The position numbers and the translations under genes were made by a program. The notes below the pieces were generated by a model. That model was given only the letters and a program-made list of their open reading frames with translations. It was not told where the DNA came from and did no database searches. This document shows positions 10,432-21,695 of a stretch of 64,000 nt of DNA, piece after piece. Position 1 is the stretch's first letter; every line of letters starts with the position of its first letter. The DNA comes from Aegilops tauschii subsp. strangulata (lineage: Eukaryota > Streptophyta > Magnoliopsida > Poales > Poaceae): positions 380,905,792 through 380,969,791 of the forward strand of contig NC_053035.3 in NCBI RefSeq assembly GCF_002575655.3. Reading direction: 5' to 3'.

Positions 10432-10899
10432 ACCTCTCACCAACAAGGTACTCCCTCCGTCCGGGTTTATTAGTCCCGTGAGCAAAGCAGCAAGACCAAG
10501 GCATGTCAATAATTAACGGCATGCAGAAGTTTAAGCCTAATTAATTCCAGCGATTTAAGTGGCTGCATGCGTGCCCTCAGCTGCGACTCGTTGCATGCTG
10601 CTCCGCGTACTGGCTGCGAGTGATTCTGAGTGCCTGCATGTAGCCGGCCGTAATTAAGGCAGCTAACTAATGCGAAAAAAGATGCGCTTTAATTGTTGCG
10701 GGCTTTTTAAATCCGTGGAATCATTATTGACAAGGAGGAAGATGATTCGAGTGCACTTGTTTGACCGCCATGCCGGCGTGCGACCCAGACGGGATGAGAC
10801 GGCACAGTCATAATTTTAGTTTCTCTAGTTTTCCACGGCAAGCTGGCGCGCTAAGCCATTATGCATTGAATTCCGATGACCGTCGCGCTACCTTCCGCC
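10432..10899. other. Non-coding gap, with one unmatched MITE-like end
   Basis: A single Stowaway-like end, CTCCCTCCGTCCGGGTTTAT, occurs near 10454 after GTA, but no inverted partner was found downstream. The remainder has no recognisable feature up to the TATA-like site. Confidence 0.35.
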
Positions 10900-10905
10900 T
10901 ATAAG
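10900..10905 (+). promoter_or_regulatory. TATA-box-like site upstream of the 124-aa ORF
   Basis: GCCTATAAGTACTG lies about 170 bp before the ATG at 11072, in a GC-rich setting with no other obvious promoter element. It is a reasonable but unproven core promoter. Confidence 0.35.
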
Positions 10906-11071
10906 TACTGTTTCCCGGCCTTTTCCGGTGGCACCATGACCCAACTCGCCATATCCTCATAAGCCCCCATTGGCCTGGCGTCGCTCGCCACGTCCGCCAT
11001 GCCCCGCCCATCCGCGGTAGGCGACGCCGGAGGCGGTCACCGCCAGAACTAGTGTTCGGTTTTTCACCCGA

Positions 11072-11446
11072 ATGCAGACGGAGGGAGGAGGATTCTATCT
11101 GTCTTTAGATGGCAATGCGGAGATCGAGGAGTTGTTGGAGCACGACCGCCTGGCGGAGGAGCAGCGTATGGCCGATTTGCGCCGCCAGCGGGACATGGAG
11201 CAGCAGCGCACCGACGCTCTGAGTCGCGAGCAGAGCGCCCGCAACTGGGCCGACTACGTGGAGGCCGGCGCCCGGAAAATAGCCCTGGAGGCTGTCGGGC
11301 ATGCACGCGTTCGCGACGCTGATATTTACTACCAGCTCGTCAAGTGGGTGTCCTGTTTGGAAGCCGAAGCTTCGGTGGACCACGCCGGCATGGAAAGGGC
11401 CAACGTGCGCGAGCAACGCACCCTATCGCACCTCTTGCAAGTCTGA
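11072..11446 (+). CDS. Hypothetical helical protein, 124 aa
   Basis: An intact ORF from ATG 11072 to TGA 11444-11446, GC-rich in third positions. The product starts MQTEGGGFYLSLDGNAEIEE, then has a very charged helix (EEQRMADLRRQRDMEQQRTD) likely to form a coiled coil over residues 25-60. A segment with WADYVEAGARKIALEA and a C-terminal helix follow. No signal peptide, membrane segment or metal motif. I do not recognise a named family. It lies a few hundred bases before the CACTA-related arm, so it could be a single-exon gene or a gene piece carried by that element. A short out-of-frame uATG (about 10937) precedes it. Confidence 0.5.
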   Translation: MQTEGGGFYLSLDGNAEIEELLEHDRLAEEQRMADLRRQRDMEQQRTDALSREQSARNWADYVEAGARKIALEAVGHARVRDADIYYQLVKWVSCLEAEASVDHAGMERANVREQRTLSHLLQV

Positions 11447-11998
11447 GGCGAGGCGCAGGACGCCGGTGCCGGCGTTTAGCGTGTACCACAGATGGCGGCC
11501 GGCATCGTCTAGTTAGTTAAGAGTAAGTTAGTACTTGTACGCTACTAGAGTATTAGTGGGAGTAGATAGTTAACTTGGCTATGATGGTTGTCAACGTGGA
11601 AGTTCAGTGCTCTATATGTGGATCAGACCTGTTACTTTGCTCTGAATGTTGAACTTTCCATTTGAACGTATGGAATGGGCTGTTATTTATTTAAATGGGT
11701 TGTATTTGTCCTCCATGGGTTTAGAGGCTGACTTGTGGGCCTACCAAGTTGACGCGTACACAATCAAGGATGATTGTACGTGGTGAGGATGACAGCAGGG
11801 ACCCGCCAAGGTCATGGCAGTACGCAAGCAAGTGCCACCTTATTTCAAGCCAATTAAAAAAGGCTCCTCCTAGTGGATTTCTGACATCTGGGTCCCATGC
11901 CATTGTCAACGTAGTCAATAAACTAGAGAATTGCACAACGAGCGGCTGACACCAGGGACCCAGCAGCTCGCCCAGTTATTTTTGTTTTGGGTTAATTT

Positions 11999-12208
11999 GA
12001 TAAATGCCACTCCAAATCTGGTGTATCCGAGAAATGCCACTGCAATTTCCGAACTTTGAAAAATGCCATTTCATGCCATTTCTAGTGGCATTTTTCGAAG
12101 TCTGGAGTGGCGTTTTTGAAAGTTTGCAAGAATTGCAGTGGCATTTTTCAAAGTTTGGAAATTGCAGTGGCATTTTTATGAATCGCCATAATTGGAGTGG
12201 CATTTATC
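11999..12208. mobile_element. Hairpin element, 210 bp, built from a ~30-bp unit, 6-bp duplication
   Basis: Begins GATAAATGCCACTCCAA and ends with its complement TTGGAGTGGCATTTATC. TAATTT directly flanks both sides (11993-11998 and 12209-12214). Each half is made of ~30-bp steps starting AAATGCCACTNCAA, with (G/A)AACTTTGAA between them, so the element is nearly palindromic with CATTTCTAGTGGCA near the centre. It is a non-coding MITE or foldback element of unassigned superfamily. Confidence 0.75.
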
Positions 12209-12214
12209 TAATTT

Positions 12215-12840
12215 GTTTTTGAGACGGAAGCAGGGTGTCAACTAGGCTGTGCGGGACACTCTGGCCTGTCTAGACAGCCTTTTCTTTTATGTTTACCACA
12301 GACCAGCCCAGTACTTTTTTTCTTTCTGAAAATGGCTAGCCCATTTTTTTTGTGATTTGTCAAGTAAGTCGCTTTATCAGGCCTGTTGGGCTGCAAATCT
12401 TTCAAGACGAGGATAGCTTTATTCGGCTGGCCGAGAAAATGGCCTATCAGTAATGGGAAATGGGCAGTACATTTTTAAAACACATCAAACCGGCAATTAG
12501 TTTCAAATATCTTTTTTTCATTTCGAGATTTTAAATTGCATTGATTTTTATGCGTGGACAATTTATTGGATTTTATATTGATATACATTTATTTTTAAAA
12601 TCAGTCTGAATGTGACTCAAAATTTCGGGATTAAAAACAGTTTAGACCGCACCGACATACGCAAAATTTCGTATAATTTTTTAACCGTGGCCACAATATG
12701 GGTTGTAATGCTAACAAAAAGAATATGGGCTCCAAAAAAACCCGTAAGAATTAGCAAATGGGCTGTAAATTATTTGAAAGAATGGCAGATGGCCTGTATG
12801 CTGTTTTCCACAGATTTGAGGCTTTCCTAAAAAAAGGTTG
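12215..12840. other. AT-rich non-coding segment within the arm
   Basis: No gene. Short pieces (AGCAAATGGGCTGTAAAT near 12755) resemble the complement of the 59.7-60.05 kb region, which supports this stretch belonging to the same inverted arm. Confidence 0.4.
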
Positions 12841-12861
12841 ACGCACAAGCAGTGATTGTTG

Positions 12862-15000
12862 GATGTCCATCCAACGGCCGTCGTGCTTCTTCAATCTCTG
12901 CTCTTCCTGCTCAAGCCGCTCAAACAAGTGCCGGTGGGACTGCCTGCTCCCTCCTCCCCGCGGCCAGCTGTGCTGTCGCGCAGGCCTCACCGCCCCACCG
13001 TACTCCCAGCGCTAGCCTAGCCATCCCTCTATTCACCCACAGTCCCACACCTCCTGTTATTCTCCGGCGATGGCAGACGAACCAGTAAACCCTCGTACAG
13101 TCATACTCCCCTCCACGTGGGAAACAACTGCCGAGTCTTCCCTGGCTCCGTGTCGTTCCTTTCCTAGGCCTCGCCGTCGTCCACCGCCCTGGTGCTCTTG
13201 GCGTGGCGTGGTCAACGACTGACATGCATCTGAAGTGGACTGTACGTGGAGAGGCTGACAGCTGGGTCCACGTCCGCACGTAAGGAAATGCTTCCTTATT
13301 ACCCGCAAAATAATGATTCCTCCACCTGACATCTGGGACCCATAGAAAGGGCCTCTGTATTTCGTGAAAAAACGTTACCGCCGCTGACAGCTCGGACCCA
13401 CCAGCTATATCTTCGCACGCAAGGAAGTGCCTCCTTATTACGCACAAAAAAATGAATACTCCCCCTGCTAGCTGGGACCCAGTATAGTGGGCCTACTAAG
13501 TTGACGGGGACGAAGGGCTTTGTCAACTTAGTCAATATGCATGATTCTAGCTCGACTGAGCGTACGATGTCCATCCAACGGCCGTGGTGCTTCTTCAACC
13601 TCTGGTCTTCTTGCTCCAGCCGCCCAAAGCAGCGCCGGTCATGCCGCCTGCTGCTGCCTCCCGTGGCCGGCTGTGCTGCCGCGGATGCCTCACCACCCCC
13701 ATACTACTCCCACCGCTGGCCAGGCCATCCCTCCACTCCACTCACCCACACCCCCTGTTATTCTGCGGTGACGGCAGCGCAGCCGAACCAGTGAACCCTC
13801 GTACTCCTCTCCGCGTGGGCATCCACTACCGCGTCTTCCCCGGCTCCGCGTTGTCCCCTTCCTAGGCCTTGCCGTTGTCCACCGCCGTGGTGCTCTCGGC
13901 GCGGCGTGGTCAATGTGGTCAACCACCGAATTCCATTGGAAGAGTACTGTATGTGGAGAGGCTGACAGTTGGGTCCACGGCAGCCGCAAGGAAGTGCCTC
14001 CTTATTACGTGGAAAATAATTATTCCTCCACCTGACAGCAGGGACCCACCGGACGGGCCACCAGTATTTCGTGAAAAAAACGTTTGCCCCTGACTGCAGG
14101 GACCCACCGGACGGGCCACCGTATTTCGCGAAAAAACGTTCCCCCCGGTGTCAGCTCGGACCCACCGGAAGTGCCTCCTTATTACGCACAAAAAATGAAT
14201 ACCCCCCAGCTAGGTGGGACCCACCTTGGTGGGAGGCTGACTTGTGGGCCTACTAAGTTGACGGGGACGGAGGGCGTTGTCAACTTAGTCAATATAAACG
14301 ATTCTAGCTCCAGTGACCGTACGATGTCCATCCAACGGCCGTAGTGCTTCTTCAACCCCTGGTCTTCTTGCTCCAGCCGCCCAAAGCTGCGCCGGTCGTG
14401 CCGCATGCTCCTGCCTCCCGTGTCCGGCTGTGCTGCCGCGAAGGCCTCACCGCCCCCTACTATTTCCACCGCTGGCCAGGCCCTGCGGCGACGGCAGCCT
14501 CACACCGCAACCGAACCAGTGAACCCTCGTACTCCTCTCCGCGCGGGCTTCCACTGCCGCGTCTTCCCCGGCTCCCCGTCGTCCCCTTCGTAGGCCTCGC
14601 CGTCGTCCACTGCCCTGGTGCTCTCGGCGCGGCATGGTCAACGTGGTCAAGGAATGACTTCCATCGGACGTGGACTGCACGTGGAAAGGCTGACAGGTGG
14701 GTCAACGGCCGCAGCAAGGAAGTGCCTCCTTATTACGCGGAAAATAATGATTCCTCCACCTGACAGCAGGGACCCACTGGACGAGCCACCATATTTTGCG
14801 AAAAAAACGTTTCCCCCCTGACTGCTGGGACCCACCAGCTACACCTTCGCACGCAAGGAAGTGCGTCCGGGCAAAAAAACGATTCGCCCCCCTGACTGCT
14901 GGGACCCACCAGCTACATCTTCGCACGCAAGGAAGTGCCTGACAGTTGGGACCCACCTGGTCGAAGCGTATGAGCGTTGTCATTCTGGTCGCGAACGTGT
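12862..15000 (+). repeat. Three tandem units of about 0.70-0.76 kb
   Basis: The marker GATGTCCATCCAACGGCCGT occurs at 12862, 13566 and 14323, giving spacings of 704 and 757 bp. Within each unit the same order recurs: CTTCTTCAA..CTTC, CCTCACCGCCCC, CCTGTTATTC (missing in the third), AACCAGTGAACCCTCGTACT, GTGGAGAGGCTGACAG, GAAGTGCCTCCTTATTACG, and CTGACAGC(A/T)GGGACCCACC. The last motif is itself repeated several times per unit. This is subterminal repeat DNA of the CACTA-type arm; open frames on both strands are by-products. Confidence 0.85.
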
Positions 15001-15359
15001 ACGTACATATATACTGGTGGATGTAGAGGCGCACACGTGTCGTTGTAGAGGCGCGCACGTATCGTTGTAGAGGCGCGCACGTGTCGTAGTAGAGGCGCGC
15101 ATGTAGCATGTACAGGTACGTACAGTGGCCAGGGTGCAAGAAAGAAAATACGGCCACTTATGTGTACATGCGGGCGGGGTCTCGAACGCCTACTCGCGCA
15201 TACGTACGGCCAGGGCTCGTGTAAATGGCTGGGTCGGAACGGGGAAACAGCATCGTCGTCATGTTCATGGGGAGCCAATCGGCTGGGTCGGAACGGAATG
15301 CGTCGTCGTGTTCAGCGGGAGGGCTTGGATGGAACAGGCGATGGAAACGAGGCCTGGCA

Positions 15360-15690
15360 TACTGCAGAACAGAGGAAACGGCCTTGTGTTCGACCGGCCA
15401 CGTTCGAAACGGGATCCTGTTCATCGGGAGGGGTCTGGCGTACCGCAAAACGGAGGAAACGAACCTCCTACGGTCGAAACGGGGGTCCTGTTGATCGGGA
15501 GGGGTGTGGCGTACCGCAAAACGGATGAAACGGACTTGTGTTGGAGCGCTACGGTCGAAACAGGGGTCCTGTTGATCGGGAGGGGTGTGGCGTACCGCAA
15601 AACGGACGAAACGGACTTGTATTGGAGCGCTACGGTCGAAACGGGGGTCCTGTTCATCGGGAGGGGTCTGGCGTACCGCAAAACGGGACT
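15360..15690 (+). repeat. 81-bp minisatellite, five units
   Basis: The motif TACCGC (first unit TACTGC) followed by AAAACGGA(G/T)GAAACG lies at 15360, 15441, 15512, 15593 and 15674: steps of 81, 71, 81 and 81 bp. Units contain GTCGAAACGGGGGTCCTGTT and GATCGGGAGGGGTGTGGCGT. Because 81 is a multiple of three, all frames without a stop stay open across the array, producing misleading ORFs of 120-200 codons. The same unit occurs inverted at 57741-58000. Confidence 0.88.
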
Positions 15691-15719
15691 CCACGGGATA
15701 CTGTTCATCTCCACCGTCG

Positions 15720-15960
15720 ACCTCCTCTAGCCTCCACGGGCTCCTGTTCATCCAGCCTCCACCGCGCACTACTCCACCGGCTACTGTTCAACCACCCCTC
15801 CACGGGCACCCCTCCACCGTCTACTGTTCATCCAGCCCTCCACGGGGTCGTCATGTTCATCCAGCCCTCCACACCACGGGGTCCTGTTCATGCGGAGGCA
15901 ACGCCACCGCTCACTGTTCATCCACCCCCCCCGCAACGCTCACTGTTCAGCCAGAGAGGC
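15720..15960 (+). repeat. Short degenerate repeats in the CACTA-type arm
   Basis: Repeated phrases CTCCACGG, CTGTTCATCC and CAGCCCTCCACGGGGTC in irregular order, with a matching inverted block at 57240-57720. No coding meaning. Confidence 0.75.
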
Positions 15961-16467
15961 AGCATCCATCGGCTTCAGTTAGCACCAGTAGCGAAGGAAT
16001 CGCTCGATCGGGTTCAGTTAACAGCCATCGATCGATCGCTCGGGTTTAGTAACACGTAGCCTGCAGTGCAATCGCTTGGGTTCAGTTAGAGCCCAATGCC
16101 TCGCTCAGGTTCAGTTAGAGCCAACGCCTCGCACACACGCGCGTACGTGTACGAGAGAAACGCGCATCGCTCGGCCCCCGACCTCCCACCTTAACCGGGA
16201 ACTCCCCGAAATTTTCCTCGCCCTCGCTTCTACCACAGTTTTTTCCGTCATGGACGGCCCAAAGAATGTCATGCAGCTGCGTCTCCGGACTGCCCAGGAC
16301 GAAAAGCCCATTTTCTGTCATGATTTTTTGTCATAGAAGTAGGAGCCCACCACATCTATGATGATACCGGGTTTTGTCACAATTATCGTCATAGAAGTGT
16401 CATATGTATGACAGAAAAAAATTTCGTTCGGCCCAAAATGTCATGGATGTGTCTTTTTTTGTAGTGT

Positions 16468-17096
16468 TCACTGGGACCTACAACGCCACACTACCAGAAG
16501 AGGAGCGTTGGATGATTCAAGTTCATGTTCCAGCAAGGACGTTCATGCCAGTCACTAAGCCCATAGAGTTTTCCTTTGATGCACCAACCTGGAGTTTAGG
16601 AAAGAGCATGGCAGCCCACATCACCATGGGACGTATTTGAGAAGTGTAGCACAAGGATCTCAAGGATACTATCTACCAGATTTGTAGACGCCGAGACGAG
16701 CAATGGGAGATGATCAGCACCAGGAAGGATAGATCTATTGCAGCTTTCATTCAGGAGTTAAACCAACACATTCGTCTCCAGGAGAACCAGATGTGCGCAG
16801 GCATGACAGATCTAAAGAAGGCAATGACCAGGATCACGGAGCTTGAAGAAGAACTCAAGTCTACGCGCGATGGATATGACGAGGAAATCGCAACATTATT
16901 GGAGAAGAATGACGACCTGATAAAGAAGATCGGAGTATTCATGGGAGACCCAGCGCCAGCAGGAGAAGACGATGATTCTACTTGCTCGAAGAACTAGATC
17001 ATCATCGATGACACCGACTCGGACCCCAGTGATGATGATTTGGATGATGAAGCTGGAGCAGATATCATGGAGTCTTCGACTGATCAAAATTTCTAG
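16468..17096 (+). pseudogene. Element A: ORF upstream of gag (coiled-coil protein), with three stops
   Basis: One frame runs from the CACTA junction (starting FTGTYNATLPEEERWMIQVH) to TAG at 17094-17096. It is interrupted by TGA 16638-16640, TAG 16647-16649 and TAG 16995-16997. The middle is a coiled coil (MTRITELEEELKSTRDGYDE) and the C-terminus is very acidic (DDTDSDPSDDDLDDEAGAD). Its 5' end is missing because the CACTA terminus abuts it. It lies just before the gag of element A and is separated from it by about 200 bp of AT-rich sequence. I do not recognise a named domain. Position and orientation suggest an extra ORF of this retrotransposon family rather than a host gene. Confidence 0.6.
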
Positions 17097-17298
17097 TAGA
17101 CCACCATACCAGTAGTAGTATTCCCCCCATGTATATAGTATAGTCCGAGCACTTTTGTAACGATAGTTAGATCGATTGTATGCCTTGTTTGAAATTGATT
17201 GGAGTGATATGATTGTGTTTGTCTCATGTGCATATGGGTAGTGTTTTCCCTCTAGATCTCATTCTAGTCTATTTTCTCATCTTTTCTAAACCCCTCAG

Positions 17299-20200
17299 AT
17301 GCCTCCGAGACGCGACACTGGATTTGTTTTTCCACCGGAGATCACTCAGTTGGTTCAGTAGCAGAATGCCCTGATGCAAGTGTTAGTTCAGAACCAAGGC
17401 AACAACAACAACAACCCACCACCACCACCACCTATTGATCACTTAGCCCGTTTCTTAAGGCTAAATCCGCCGGTGTTTTCCAGCAGCACCGAGCCGATTG
17501 TTGCAGATGATTGGCGCCGCAAGGTTGGAAGGGAGGTGACCACTGCAGGATGCACAGATGCGGAGAGAGTGCGTTTTGCCACACATTAGCTTGATGGACC
17601 CGCAGCATCATGGTGGGAGAATTACACAGCCACTAACCCCATCGACACTATCACATGGGACCAGTTTCAGCAGGCTTTCCGTACTGCCCATGTTTCAGCA
17701 GGAGCTATGGCCATGAAGAAGCGTGAGTTTCACAACTTGCGCCAAGGAGGACGTACCGTTGGCCAGTACGTGGAAGATTTTAGTAAGGTAGCACGTTATG
17801 CCCCAGATGACATTGCTATGGATGCAGCTAAGCAGGAGAAGTTTCTGGAAGGACTGAATGATGAGCTGAGCATGCAGTTGATGGTGGAAACCTTCAACAA
17901 CTACCAGGAGTTGGTAGATAGAGCTCTCATGATTGAAGGGAAGCAGCAGCAGATTGAAAGCCGCAAGAGGAAGTATGGACAAGGAAAGTACAGTACAGGA
18001 GCTCATCAGAAGCCTCGTTTTACCCCCAACTCGGGAGGACACCTTCAACATAACCATGGAGGTCACAATCACAATGGAGGGAGTTCGCACAATCATAGTG
18101 GCCCCAAGAATGGGAATGGTAACGAAGGAAGCAGCGGGCAGAACTGTTCCAACCCATCAACACCAGCCAAGAGGGATCTGAGCCACATTACCTGCTACAA
18201 GTGCCAGAAGACTGGACATTATGCCACTGATTGTCCGGAAGCAAATAATGGAAATGGCAATGGAAGCTTTGGGAAGAAGCCAAACCCTTTCAACAGGGGA
18301 CAAGTGAACCACGTCGACGTGGAGGAGGTAGAAGCCCAGCCTGATGCAGTAATAGGTAAGTTTTTGGTTAAGTCATTTACTGCAATCGTTCTTTTCGATA
18401 CTAGTGCATCGCATTCATACATATCAAGGGGATTTGTGGATAAGTATAAGTTGCCCACCAAAGTTCTTAGAACACCTATGTTTGTAAGCTCGCCAGGAGC
18501 AGAGTATATGGTAAGCGAAGGATTTTTTCAGATGCCATTGGCCATAGGTAGGCATGTTTTCCCCTCAAACTTGATAATTTTGGAGTCGCAAGGTTTGGAT
18601 GTGATTTTGGGTATGGATTGGCTATCGATGTATGGAGGAAACATCGATTGCGCCAGTAAGACGATTTTGCTTACCACCCCAGAAGGAAGAAGGATTAAGT
18701 ATGTATCCCCGCATGTGCCGAAGAGGACTCAAGTGAATTCCTTGTCAGGAGTTGTACAGGAGGAAGTACCAGTGGTGAAGGAATTCCCTGATGTGTTTCC
18801 AGAAGAGTTGCCAGGCATGCCACCGGATTGAGACATTGAGTTTTTGATTGAGCTTTTGCCAGGCACAGGGCCAATATCTAAGAGTCCGTACAGGATGCCC
18901 GCTAAGGATTTGGAGGAAATTAAGAAACAAATTAAGGAGTTACTGGATAAAGGCTATATTCGCCCAAGTTCGTCACCTTGGGGATCACCAGTGCTTCTCG
19001 TGGAGAAGAAGGATGGATCGTTGAGGATGGTTGTTGATTATCGAGGATTGAATGAAGTAACAATCAAGAACAAGTACCCACTGCCAATGATCAATGATTT
19101 GTTTGACCAACTACAAGGAGCTAAGGTATTTTCCAAGATCGATTTGCGATCAGGATACCACCAGCTGAAGATTCGAGAGCAGAATATACCTAAGATAGCT
19201 TTTACCACAAGGTATGGGCTATATGAGTATACCGTTATGTCTTTTGGCCTGACTAACGCACCTGCCTATTTCATGAACATGATGAACAAGGTGTTTATGG
19301 AGTTTTTGGACAAGTTCGTCGTGGTGTTCATTGATGATATTCTGGTCTATTCAAAGAATGATGAGGAGTATAAGGAGCATTTGCGTTTGGTACTTGGTAA
19401 GCTCAGAGAACATCAGTTATATGCCAAGTTCAGCAAGTGCGAGTTTTGGTTAAAGGAAGTTGGATTCCTCGGACATGTTATATCCGGAGAAGGAATAGCA
19501 GTAGACCCCACCAAGGTTATCACTGTGACAAATTGGGAAGCACCCACGTCAGTTGGAGAGATTCGGAGTTTTCTTGGACTCGTAGGATACTACCAGAGGT
19601 TCATTGAGAATTTCTCGAAGATTGCAAAGCCCATGACGGAGTTGTTGAAGAAGGACACCAAGTTCAATTGAACTGAGGAATGTGAGGCTAGTTTTCAGGA
19701 GTTGAAGAAACGCTTGGTTACAGCGCCAGTGTTGATTCTGCCAGATCAACGCAAGGATTATGAGGTGTATTGCGATGCTTCTCGTCGAGGACTTGGAGCA
19801 GTGCTTATGTAGGAGGGAAGAGTTGTTTCCTATGCCTCAGGACAGCTTAAACCCCATGAGTTGAATTATGCTACGCACGATTTGGAGTTAGTAGCCGTAG
19901 TGCATGCGTTGAAGACGTGGAGACACTTTCTCATCGGAAACCATTGCGAGGTGTACACGGATCATAAGAGTCTGAAGTATATCTTCACACAGAAGGAGTT
20001 GAATCTCAGGCAAAGGAGATGGTTGGAGCTCATCAAGGATTATGATATGAGATTGCAGTATCACCCAGGGAAGGCTAACGTAGTAGCCGATGCGTTGAGC
20101 CGCAAGAGCCATGTCAACACACTCATAACTGGAGAGTTACCCAAGGAGTTAGCCGAGGATCTTCGCAAACTATGTTTGGAGATAGTTCCGAGAGGCTATG

Positions 20201-21683
20201 TAGCAGCATTGCAGATTCAGTCTACTTTGATGGATAAGATTAGAGAAGTTCAGAAGACAGACAAGGAAATTGCCGAGATAAAGGAAAGGATGAGCAAAGG
20301 AAAAGCCAAGGGATTTCGTGAGGATAAGCACGATACCTTATGGTTTGAGGACCGCGTTTATGTGCCCAATGATCCGAAGATCAGGAAGTTGACTCTGCAG
20401 GAGGCCCATGATTCGCCGTATTCGATTCACCTAGGAAACACCAAGATGTATCTGGATTTAAAGGACAGTTTCTGGTGGACCGGAATGAAGAAGGATATTG
20501 CGGAGTATGTAGCAGTTTGTGATGTATGTCAGAGAGTGAAGACAGAGCATCAGAAGCCAGCGGGATTGCTACATCCATTGCCGATACCCGAATGGAAGTG
20601 GGATAAGCTAGGCATGGATTTTATCACGGGATTGCCCAGGACTCATTCAGGCTATGACTCAATATGGGTTGTAGTCGATCGTTTGACGAAGGTAGCTCAT
20701 TTCATCCCAGTAAAGACCACTAATACCAGTGCTAAGTTGGCAAAGATATACATGACCAGGATCGTATGTCTACATGGAGTTCCGAGGACCATTGTGTCAG
20801 ATAGAGGAACCCAATTTACCTCAAAGTTCTGGAATCAGTTGCACGAAACTTTGGGTACCAGGCAAGAGTTTAGTACAGCCTTTCATCCACAGACAGATGG
20901 ACAGACCGAGAGAGTCAATCAGATTTTGGAGGACATGCTGAGAGCATGCGCGCTAGATTATGGATCCAGTTGGGATGACAATTTACTGTATGCAGAGTTT
21001 TCTTACAACAATAGCTACCAATCTAGTTTGAAGATGGCCCCTTTCGAAGCTCTATATGGAAGGAGGTGCAGTACACTGTTGTTGTGGGACGAAGTTGGAG
21101 ACCGTCAGTTGTTTGGACCAGATTTGATTAAAGAGTCGGAGGAGAAGGTTAAGCTGATTCGCGATAGACTCAAGGTAGCCCAGTCTAGGCAGAAGAGCTA
21201 TGCGGATTCTAAACGCAAGGAGACAGTTTACGAAGTAGGAGACATAGTTTATCTTCGTGTGTCCCCACTTCGAGGAGTTAAGCGTTTTGGAGTTAAAGGA
21301 AAGTTAGCACCACGTTTTGTGGGACCATACAAAGGTTTGGAGCGTATGGGAGAAGTTGCTTACAAGCTGGAGTTGCCTGAAGGATTGTCAGGAGTACACG
21401 ATGTGTTCCATGTTTCCCAATTAAAAAAGTGCCACGCAGAGATGGCTCAGTGCCACTGGAAGCGATACAGTTGGATAGCGATCTGACCTATGAGGAGAAA
21501 CCAGTCAAGATTCTCGAGTTTGCCAGCCGAGTCACCCGCAGCAAGGTTATGAAGTTTTGCAAAGTTCAGTGGAGCCACCATACTGAAGATGAAGCCACTT
21601 GGGAACGAGAGGAAGACCTACGCAAGGACCACCCTCACCTATTTTCTAGCCAACCCGAATCTCGAGGGCGAGATTCATCTTAA
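17299..21683 (+). pseudogene. Element A: gag-pol polyprotein of a Ty3/gypsy chromovirus, decayed
   Basis: Starts ATG 17299 (MPPRRDTGFVF). The order is gag; zinc knuckle CYKCQKTGHYATDC (18193-18234); protease with DTSAS at 18397, where DSGAS or DTGAS is expected; reverse transcriptase with [10 protein letters not shown] (about 19327); RNase H from YCDAS (19768); integrase zinc region (about 20420-20560) and DDE residues in MDFITG (20613), SDRGTQF (20799) and TERVNQ (GAG 20908); and a C-terminal chromodomain (KFCKVQWSHHTEDEATWERE). Gene order and chromodomain place it in the chromoviruses, probably Tekay/Del. Lesions: TAG 17359, TAG 17587, TGA 18829, TGA 19669, TAG 19810, and a one-base loss at 21450/21451 before the chromodomain. 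It is not functional. It would have encoded particle, replication and integration functions. Confidence 0.93.
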
Positions 21684-21695
21684 GGGGGGTAAGTT

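Larger units (their letters stand above)
11715..16466 (-). mobile_element. CACTA-type transposon arm, left copy (terminus at 16466)
   Basis: The right edge ends ..GGATGTGTC, a T run, then TTGTAGTG at 16466, the complement of a CACTACAA terminus. Reading left from there, the sequence matches 56743 onward on the opposite strand almost base for base for several hundred bases (CGGTATCATCATAGATG, ATGACATTCTTTGGGCCG). After that come the 81-bp minisatellite and the ~0.7-kb tandem units. No transposase ORF (TNPD/TNPA-like) is present, so this is an internally deleted or truncated element, mobile only in trans if at all. The outer (left) limit is uncertain: related motifs such as GAGGCTGACTTGTGGGCCTA begin near 11715. 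Open frames inside reflect GC-rich repeats, not genes. Confidence 0.72.

Noticed and set aside
10454..10490. Stowaway-like end CTCCCTCCGTCC..
   Set aside because: No inverted partner or second TA was found downstream, so no element can be delimited.
12920..14720. Many GC-rich frames of 60-175 codons
   Set aside because: They fall in the ~0.7-kb subterminal tandem units of the CACTA-type arm and appear on both strands in each unit.
15125..15730. Open frames of 120-200 codons on both strands
   Set aside because: They are produced by the 81-bp minisatellite whose unit is a multiple of three; the peptides are repeats of the unit with no domain.
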